Source of the DNA: Deinandra increscens subsp. villosa
Taxonomy: Eukaryota; Streptophyta; Magnoliopsida; Asterales; Asteraceae
Length of the DNA stretch: 64,000 nucleotides
Assembly: GCA_039602395.1 (NCBI GenBank)
Contig: JBCNJP010000017.1
Span: 12,922,315-12,986,314, forward strand
Reading direction: 5' to 3'
Below are positions 56,863 to 64,000 of the stretch, one piece after another. How positions within the stretch are numbered: position 1 is the first letter of the stretch; each line of letters begins with the position of its first letter. Below the pieces are notes generated by a model. The model saw only the letters and a list, made by a program, of their open reading frames with translations. It was not told the DNA's origin and searched no databases. The position numbers and the translations under genes are program-made.

Positions 56863-59800
56863 ACCATTTTTGTATTACGTGACAGGTTAACAACTACTCG
56901 AGCGTTGGCACCTGCAACATTATATAAAACCTGTTTGCAAACAACTAATATATAACCTGAATCTGCATAACTGAACTTAAGAACTAGAATTGCTATTTAT
57001 TAAAAAGCAAATAGTTTTGTACATGAAAACATAATATCTAATTTCACCTAACCAAGTCATAACTTTCTTGATGATTTGAATGGATTCCAAGTTTGTGCTT
57101 CCCTGACATTCAAAGAAATTACCAGAAACTACTAATAAAAGATTTATCCACTTCTCGTAGTCATTAAATACAGATAAAAATCACCTTTACCCTCATAGCA
57201 TTACCTAATTTAAGGACAAATTAGGTAAATGCTAAGATAGATACACTGATGAAAGATATAGATATATAAATTACATACCGTATCATGTGGTCTGTAAAAC
57301 TGATTTGGTTCATACCTATGCTTCTGTAGATGTTAGCTTTAAGACTGAAAATGTATTAGTATTACTGCAAATCAATGTCAATTGAACTCGTCAAGTAAAA
57401 CACCCACCTTAACACTTGGATCATCTCTATGTTTTCAATTGGAATTTGAGAAAATGTAGAAATTTGTTTTTCAATTGTCTGGTTTTGCAAATAAAGAAGG
57501 GTATAATATTTAAGTGTATATGATAGAAACTGGTTACTTATATATATGCATAAAAATATAACTTAAAAAATAGTGTAAACATACTAAAAAATACAAACAA
57601 AATAGCTATTTAAATTCAGAATCCAAACACACTTTATCTCGAATAAAACAAATTCTTATCTCAGGTTTAATTATATCTTCAAAAAGAGCAATTTATGTCA
57701 AGTTTACTCACAAATCATTTAAAAAAAATCAGTTACAGGTATGAATTAATATCACACCAACAATTATCAGTTCAAGTATTTAAAGATCTTAAAAGCGGGA
57801 TTTCTTACAATGGGGTTTCGATCATTGATCAGTTGAGGACTCTTGAAAGAACGTATTTCTTACAATCGGGTTTCGATCATTGATCAATGGCAATCTAAAT
57901 AATAAAAAAAACGGATTTCAAAATCACTAAAACTTTAAAGAATCAAGCTTACAATAAAAAAAACATACAAAAGGTATCATACTTTTATCCAAAACACCAA
58001 CATAACCTATAGAAAATGCCATAAATAAAAATTAAATTCATAACAATAAAATCAATAAATTTATAAAACTTCCCGATCAATAATATTATATTTATCATAG
58101 GTAACTCTTAAAAAAAAAGATCCTAAAAACTCTAAAAATTTGAAATCTGTACACGTGGGTCTTGATATCTCACCTTCTTGGTGTGACTAATTGCCTCAGC
58201 AACTTTTCTTGCAGACTTACTATACAATGGTTAGTGTTGATATCGATTAAAAAAATAATAGGCTCGGTCTTTAGATCATCATAACCATCTTTGTTCGGTA
58301 TTTTTCAAAATTCACATCGGGTACAATCAAAGAACACAGATCAATAAACCCAGGCAGCTAGAAAAGCATGATATGATATTAAAGAACTCAGATCAAGAAA
58401 CCGATGTAACAACAGAGGAACGCACTGGTTTCTTTTGGCTGCAAAAGGTAATTGCCACGCCAATAAGATCACCGGCATTCCTATTTGATCGGATGATTCA
58501 TCAGATCATCATTGTCTCACAGTAGAAAACCGTCTCGCATTAGAACACAAAATAAGTAACCAAACTATAACCACTTTTCAGATTAACCAAACCAGATAAA
58601 GAACAATTATTCGTATTCAAGAAGTGATCAGAACATCATCTTCCGGCTAACCATACCAAATATTATCACATCAGAAACCCGAGTAAGTAAAGCAATCAGG
58701 TGTTCAAGAAACTGTACACACTTGATAGAGATATTTTCAAACCAAAATCATAACAGATCTGGTTTAAAAACGTCATCTTCCGGCTAACCAGACCAACTAT
58801 TATCACATCAGAAAACCCAAGTAAAGCAATCGGGTGTGCAGGAAACTGTACACACTTTTAGGATAGAGATATTTTCAAACCAAAATCACAACAGATCTGG
58901 TTTAAAAGAAATGGCATAAATAAAATCCCAAATCAGCAACATAAACAAATCTTTGAACACCACCGAAGTTCAAAGCCGATCCGAAATTAGAAACTTACAA
59001 ATGTGAGTATTAAATCCATAAGCGGCTCAGATCAGACTCCGGCTGCGAGATACGCCACGCCGGAGACCAGAAACATCACGGCCTTCTACAGAGCAGCCGA
59101 CGACATACAGCAGGCCAGGCGTGAGTATACGGCGGTGAACGAACGCCGACAACGACCAGGCCATATGAGTTTTTACCACCAGAAAGACAACACGGTGATG
59201 AGCACCTCAAAACCAAACTCCAGCCATAAAAAACGTTCACATCCACCGACACCATCTAAGATCCAAGATCTAGAGGTGAACGGTATGCAGAATGGCGGCC
59301 GGAGATGGGAGCTCTCGCCGAAGGGGTTCCGATTCTCTCTCCCTCTCTCGAGATTAGTCGGCGGTGGTGGTAGAGATGAAGAGACGGGATGCGTGTTTTA
59401 CTGAGTGAAATGAGAGGGCATTGATAGGAACCAGGGTATGGAGGAGGGCATTGATAGCGTACAAATCTAGGTAAAAGAATGGGGTAGGAAAATTGGTGCA
59501 GAAGTCGTTGACCAAACCTAGGTCTAGGTGTTCATTGTATAAAAAATAAACATGAAAGGGAGTAAACGGTAAAAATGAAGTTGTGCCAAATTGTAAAAAG
59601 AGAAAAACAAACTATTTAAAGTTTGTGTTATTATATTTAGGTAATATAGTGTGCTAACAAGAAAAAGTGCTAGCTCCGCGTTATGACGACGAGTCAGTGA
59701 CAAACGAAATCAAATATCATAACACAAATAAAAGAATATCGCAATGCTTAACATTTTAGCAAGAATATGATCGAATTTAAATAAAATAATAATAATGTAC

Positions 59801-60332
59801 ACATAAACGTGTATGTGTTAAACAAAAGTAATAGAAAATTTTTAATTGTAGTAAGCGATACTTAAACACAAATATGCTAAACTAAAACTAAGGAAACCAA
59901 AATAAAAAATAACATAAGTAAAAGAAAGAAACTAAAAAATTAGACAAAAGTAGTTTAAAAAGAAAAAAATTAGAATACAAACACAAAAATGTAATTGTGA
60001 ATGTGATCAATGCAAAATTTGAACATGGACTTGAGTATCATTTTCCTATCAAACCATCTAACTCTTTTATAAATTTAACTAAATTTAACTAACTTACACG
60101 TATTTAAAAAATCATATTATATAAATATACATTTGTGAACGTCGGTCATAACTCACAATGCTACTGTTCATCTATTTTTTATTTTTCTTTTTTATTTGTT
60201 TCAATATTTTTTCTATATTCTCATTGGAGATCTTGGCGCTGATGGACTTCACGCATCTGTTTGCTCATTGGAGCTTTTGGGCGGTGCTGGGTTGTCACTC
60301 TATTCTGTTACGCGTGTATATAGGTGTGTGTT
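56863..60332. other. Non-coding stretch, possible Helitron body
   Basis: No supported gene. A GC-richer part (58990-59404) with an open plus-strand frame of 133 codons looks, on the minus strand, like a 5' exon followed by a GTAAGT donor near 58995, and may be a captured gene fragment. A tandem duplication is at 58633-58908. Confidence 0.4.
58633..58908. repeat. Tandem duplication of about 139 bp
   Basis: CATCTTCCGGCTAACCA...CAGATCTGGTTTAAAA occurs twice in direct order with about 10% differences. A smaller duplication (TTTCTTACAATGGGGTTTCG) lies at 57800-57886. Confidence 0.85.
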
Positions 60333-60892
60333 GTTAAAAGCTATTGATACCAGCTGTATCCTCTAGATTTTCATGTGCCAGTTATATCTTTATCATACAC
60401 TCTTCCTCTCATTTCTCTCTCTAAGACTTTGATCGGATCTCTCTCTCATTTCATAAGATTCTCTTTAAAATCATCTCTTTATCAATTGATGTTCGTGAAC
60501 AACTAGGAGATTGAATTGTCAAAAAAGGGTTTATCACAAACCCTAAATTCTCACGGCGGTATGATGAATAGATGAGATTGTCGGATGTGTGTCCACATCT
60601 GACCATCGCGCATCTAAGTCCTCGGGCAAGTGATAGCGGTTTTACAGGTATATGCAAGGCGAGGATCTGAGGCAAGATTCGAGCTAAGGGTCAAGAGGAC
60701 GTGGTCGAGAGCCTATAAATACCCAAGATTGGACCTAGATTAGGGATCTTTTTGTATCTATACCAATTGACTTGTATCATTATCAGAGTTAATAAACATT
60801 TTCTCTCTCTAAATTCAAACCTCATTCACTTCTTATTTCTTCTCTCTGATTTGGCGGCAAAGGTAACTCGCGAGACACTATTTCCTTTTTCA
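60333..60892 (+). repeat. Probable 5' LTR of a Tat-like Ty3/gypsy element
   Basis: Ends CA at 60891-60892 just before the primer site. The start is proposed at TGTTGTTAAAAG near 60333 and is unsure since the 3' LTR is outside the window. TATAAATA at 60714-60721 would be its promoter. Confidence 0.45.
60714..60721 (+). promoter_or_regulatory. LTR TATA box
   Basis: TATAAATA about 230 bp upstream of the first gag ATG; followed by a CT-rich leader. Confidence 0.5.
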
Positions 60893-60893
60893 G

Positions 60894-60900
60894 TGGCGCC
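60894..60900 (+). other. Primer binding site core
   Basis: TGGCGCC right after the LTR end, the core used by Tat/Athila-type plant elements. Confidence 0.55.
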
Positions 60901-60947
60901 ATCCATTAGTTGACTGGATCCTTTGTGATTGAGTGTTGAATTTGACA

Positions 60948-61478
60948 ATGAGTGATTTGGATAAAACTTTTTCGGTTACGGCTTCGAATGAAAAACTGAA
61001 GTCGAGTTCTTCTTTTCGGCAGAATTCGGGTTTTTCTGCTGATGAATCACCACTTAAGACTACTTCGGTTTTCACAACTTCATTTATGGATTCGAAGACG
61101 TTAATTCCTGAGAATGCTGATGGATCAAAGAAGTCTGTGGTTAAGGATGTTTCCGATAAACAAGATATGGTTGTTTTCGATAGCGATGCCGGTATGAAGA
61201 ACACGAAATCGCCGGGAAAGGAGTCGGACGACGATGATTTGTCAGAGCTGGATGTTGATTTTTTGCGAAGGAATAAGGAATTGTTGATGTTTTTGAAGGA
61301 GCAACGATCTATGGAAGAAGAAGCTGATGATATGCAAATCCAGCTGGCAAAATTTCGGAGTAAGATCCAGAATCAGCGGCCATCAACGGTAAAAGATGAT
61401 CGGAATACAGTAAAAATGGTGAAACCTTCGGTAAAAGGTATGAGGTTCATGTTTGGAATCATTAATGATAATTTGTGA
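60948..61478 (+). CDS. Gag N-terminal/leader protein of the Tat-like element
   Basis: 177 codons from ATG 60948, starting MSDLDKTFSVTASNEK. Ser/Asp/Glu-rich, with a helix-forming LDVDFLRRNKELLMFLKEQR and EEADDMQIQLAKFRSKIQ (coiled-coil tendency). No known fold; its place between the primer site and capsid makes it the leader part of gag. A Met five codons upstream (60933) is also possible. It is separated from the capsid frame by 246 non-coding bases, so a splice or a deletion is implied. Confidence 0.62.
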   Translation: MSDLDKTFSVTASNEKLKSSSSFRQNSGFSADESPLKTTSVFTTSFMDSKTLIPENADGSKKSVVKDVSDKQDMVVFDSDAGMKNTKSPGKESDDDDLSELDVDFLRRNKELLMFLKEQRSMEEEADDMQIQLAKFRSKIQNQRPSTVKDDRNTVKMVKPSVKGMRFMFGIINDNL

Positions 61479-61724
61479 AAGTTTTATGATAATAGTATGG
61501 ATCGTTGATTTTCTTTGCTTATTGATGATGATTCCTTAGAATCATTAATTTTTATTTGCTATAATATTTACAAAGATAAAAGGAAAGTTACTTTCGAAGT
61601 AAATTTTATAATGATTAACAATTGAAAAATTATGTCAAAGTTCAGTTTGCTAAATCATGTATGTGGCTTGGGCCATGTGTCGTTGGGAGTTGTTGATTAT
61701 TTTGAGTATTAATGAGATGCAGAG

Positions 61725-63779
61725 ATGGTTATTCCATATATGCCGGAGTCTATGACGTCACAATCAAAATTTGCCTCATGGATCGCGGAAGCAACATTTC
61801 CTCGCAAGTTGAAGATGCCGTCAACGGTGAATAAGTATGCAGGGTTGGCAGATCCGGATGATCATGTGTTCGAGTTTTATTCTGCCGCTAGGTTAGAAAA
61901 TTGGGCGGAAGAGACTTGGTGCCATATGTTTGTACAGACTTTTACTGGTATAGCTAGGGTCTGGTTCGATGCACTCCCCGTTGGTGGAATTGTTAGTTTT
62001 GAGGATTTAAAGGGAAAGTTTTTGAGGCAGTTTAGTTAGCAGAAAAAATGCACAAGAGATCCGACAGAAATACATAATATCCGGCGTAGGGATCAAGAGT
62101 CAATAGAAGACTTTATAGGTCGTTTTAATCGAGAGAGTATGAAAATCTCTGGGGCTGGCGATCAGTTGCGTATTTCCGGATTCTGTCATGGAGTTAGGTG
62201 CGCTCAGTTGGTCGAGAAATTACACGAGGATCTTCCGAAGTCTATGGAAGTTTTGATGGATAAGGCTAAGGCTTATGTTAGGGGGAAAAATGCATGTGGG
62301 AGTTTTGTTCAAACAGAAGGTCGAAATTTGGTTCCTCGAGGTGGATATGTTGGGACTGGTCAGGTTAACAGAAGATACGCGGGTCCAATAAGAAATAATA
62401 TGGGGAATTTTCAAAATAAGTGGGTTCGGCCCGTAGTTGCTAGGGCAGGATATGCTGGAAATCAGTCAAGAAATGGTTATGTTTCGACTCGGCATGATAA
62501 ATTTGTAGAACTTATTAAAACTCCAAGTGAAATTTTATCAACTGAGCGTGTTCAGTTTCAGGCTCCTCCAAAAATAAAGGCTGCTCCTATGAAGAATCTT
62601 GACAAATATTGTGATTTTCATCAAGATAGGGGTCACACAACCGATGCCTGTTGGGCATTAAAGAAGGAGATTGATAAAGCAGTAAGGTCTGGAAAGTTGG
62701 GGCATTTAGTAAAAGTTCTAAAGGGGGGTACTGAACCAACTAAGGTGATTAATATGGTCGGTGTAAAGCGTCATCAGTTGGAAAAGTTTCAGAAGAAAAA
62801 GATAAGTAAGCAGGATGATTGGCAATATCAGGAAATTATTTTCCCTCCACTTTTAAGACAGATGGCAAGAGAGGAACCCGTGGTGGTGGTCGCTACGATA
62901 GCAACTTACGAAGTCAAGAGAGTCTATGTGGATTGTGGGAGTGCGGTGGATATAATGTATGAGCAGTGTTTCAGGAAAATGGGGATAGAGGTGCGACAAA
63001 AGTTGGTGCCGTCGAAAGTTCCTTTGATGGGATTTTCAGGGGAGATGGTTAGGCCCCTGGGAAAAATTACTTTGCCAATGGTTATAGGAGTGGGGGAGCA
63101 GATTCGAGCTTTGGAAGTTACGTTCCTGGTGGTCAGTGCTGCGTCTTCCCATAATGTCATTTTGGGGCGGCCAGTTCTGAGTCAATTGGGGGCGGTGATA
63201 TCAGTAACTCATGGGATGATAAGGTTTCCAACACCGAGAGGGGTTGCATCTTTAACTTCCGATGGGTGTTTACAAGTGTGTGCTGTTCAGTTGCCAGAAA
63301 TACAAAAGGAAGATAGGGGGGCAATTATAAAAATGGATAAGTGGGCAATTAACCCAAGGTACCCGGATCAGCAGTTGCAAATCGGAGATCAATTGTCGGG
63401 GAGCGCAAGAGGAAAGTTGTATGATTTATTAGCTAAAAGTGTGGATGTTTTCGCATGGGAACCTTCTGATATGACTGGAGTACCGAGGCATCTGTCAGAA
63501 CATAAGCTGGCTTTGTATCCAGGAAGTATTCCGTACCAACAACGGAAGAGAGGGATGGATAATGAGAGGGCGCAAGTTGTGAAAGTGGAGGTGGATAAGT
63601 TGTTAGAAGCAAATATTTTGAGAGAAATACAATTTTCGGATTGGGTATCAAATCCCGTGTTGGTCAAAAAGCCTGATGGCTCCTGGAGGATGTGTATTGA
63701 TTTTAAAAATGTAAATAATGTGTGCCCAAAGGATTGTTATCCATTGCCAGAGATTGATTGGAAGGTAGATTCGGTTACA
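61725..63779 (+). pseudogene. Gag-pol of a Tat-like Ty3/gypsy element, truncated in RT
   Basis: One frame with an in-frame TAG at 62037-62039. Capsid: WAEETWCHMFVQTFTGIARV and WFDALPVGGIVSFEDLKGKF, then after the stop RDQESIEDFIGRFNRE. Zinc-knuckle-like YCDFHQDRGHTTDACWALKK. Protease VYVDCGSAVDIMYEQ (DCG in place of DSG). RT start: WRMCIDFKNVNNVCPKDCYP then LPEIDWKVDSVT, where it stops at 63780. The catalytic RT motif and integrase are missing, as another element begins there. Confidence 0.87.
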
Positions 63780-64000
63780 TGATTGATATGTTAATAAATA
63801 TACATGTTAATAATGCATATCATACTCCATTTTAAGCGTTTTTGGTTACATATTCATTTGAATCAACTCTTAATTGTGATTTATTTGAATTTTGTAGTTT
63901 TGGATGGCTACTTGGTGATTTTGGATGAAAACTCAAGAAAAAAATGAAGAATTGCAAATACAGCACTGACATGGTCATGTCACTTCTTGACATGGCCATG
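63780..64000 (+). mobile_element. Probable LTR start nested in the Tat-like element
   Basis: The RT frame is interrupted exactly at TGATTGATATG. The sequence that follows has the GGTTACATATTCATTTGAAT and GACATGGTCATGTCACTTC style of gypsy LTRs. The other end and the target duplication are outside the window. Confidence 0.5.

Noticed and set aside
59003..59404. 133-codon plus-strand frame
   Set aside because: No recognisable domain; minus-strand reading looks more like a 5' exon or leader, so no protein is called.

Overview
This is plant nuclear DNA, AT-rich and built almost entirely of transposable elements. It holds spliced introns, initiator-methionine tRNA primer sites, plant-type PIF/Harbinger, hAT, Helitron, Mutator-like, LINE and Ty3/gypsy elements, and one host gene similar to Arabidopsis At3g27210. 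A core eudicot is certain enough; Asteraceae is my guess from the look of the repeats and is not proven. There is a run of exactly 500 N at 6380-6879, so the first 6.4 kb and the rest may be separate contigs joined by scaffolding.

Layout. 1-5675 is one copy of a segmental duplication whose other copy is 50189-55754, in the same orientation; each copy has gained its own insertions, so each serves as the empty site for the other. 6880-9356 is a broken hAT transposon, followed by a decayed PIF ORF1-like remnant (9433-9739). 10312-14498 (minus strand) is the only host gene I can support: three exons encoding a 212-residue protein, with a coding-complete PIF/Harbinger transposon (11975-13891) inside intron 1. 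14995-19133 holds MITEs and a 564-bp tandem duplication.

19137-37134 is a nest. A PIF-type MITE was split by an LTR retrotransposon array with structure LTR-internal-LTR-internal-LTR (19257-36961, single 5-bp target duplication GGCGT). Its second internal copy was then split by a solo LTR of another family (30789-33352, target duplication AATTC). The array has no gag-pol; it is a large non-autonomous element with two internal tandem-repeat arrays.

37980-50020 is a decayed LINE (minus strand) split by a young full-length Ty3/gypsy chromovirus of Tekay type (38883-49497, minus strand, target duplication CCAAC). It has near-identical 2.56-kb LTRs, gag with three zinc knuckles, protease, RT, RNase H, integrase and a chromodomain, and is broken by one frameshift and an early stop. 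The solo LTR in the nest belongs to this same family.

55755-60330 is non-coding and includes a Helitron 3' end at 56828. 60333-63779 is the 5' part of a second Ty3/gypsy element (Tat-like, plus strand), cut in the RT domain by what looks like another LTR starting at 63780 and running off the window.

How the parts relate: the PIF element in the gene's intron has the same termini as the MITEs at 16517 and 19137 and is the likely source of their family; the non-coding LTR array shares its primer site type and a pre-PPT hairpin with the Tekay element and may have been moved by Tekay proteins. No bacterial genes, tRNA, rRNA or CRISPR array were seen.
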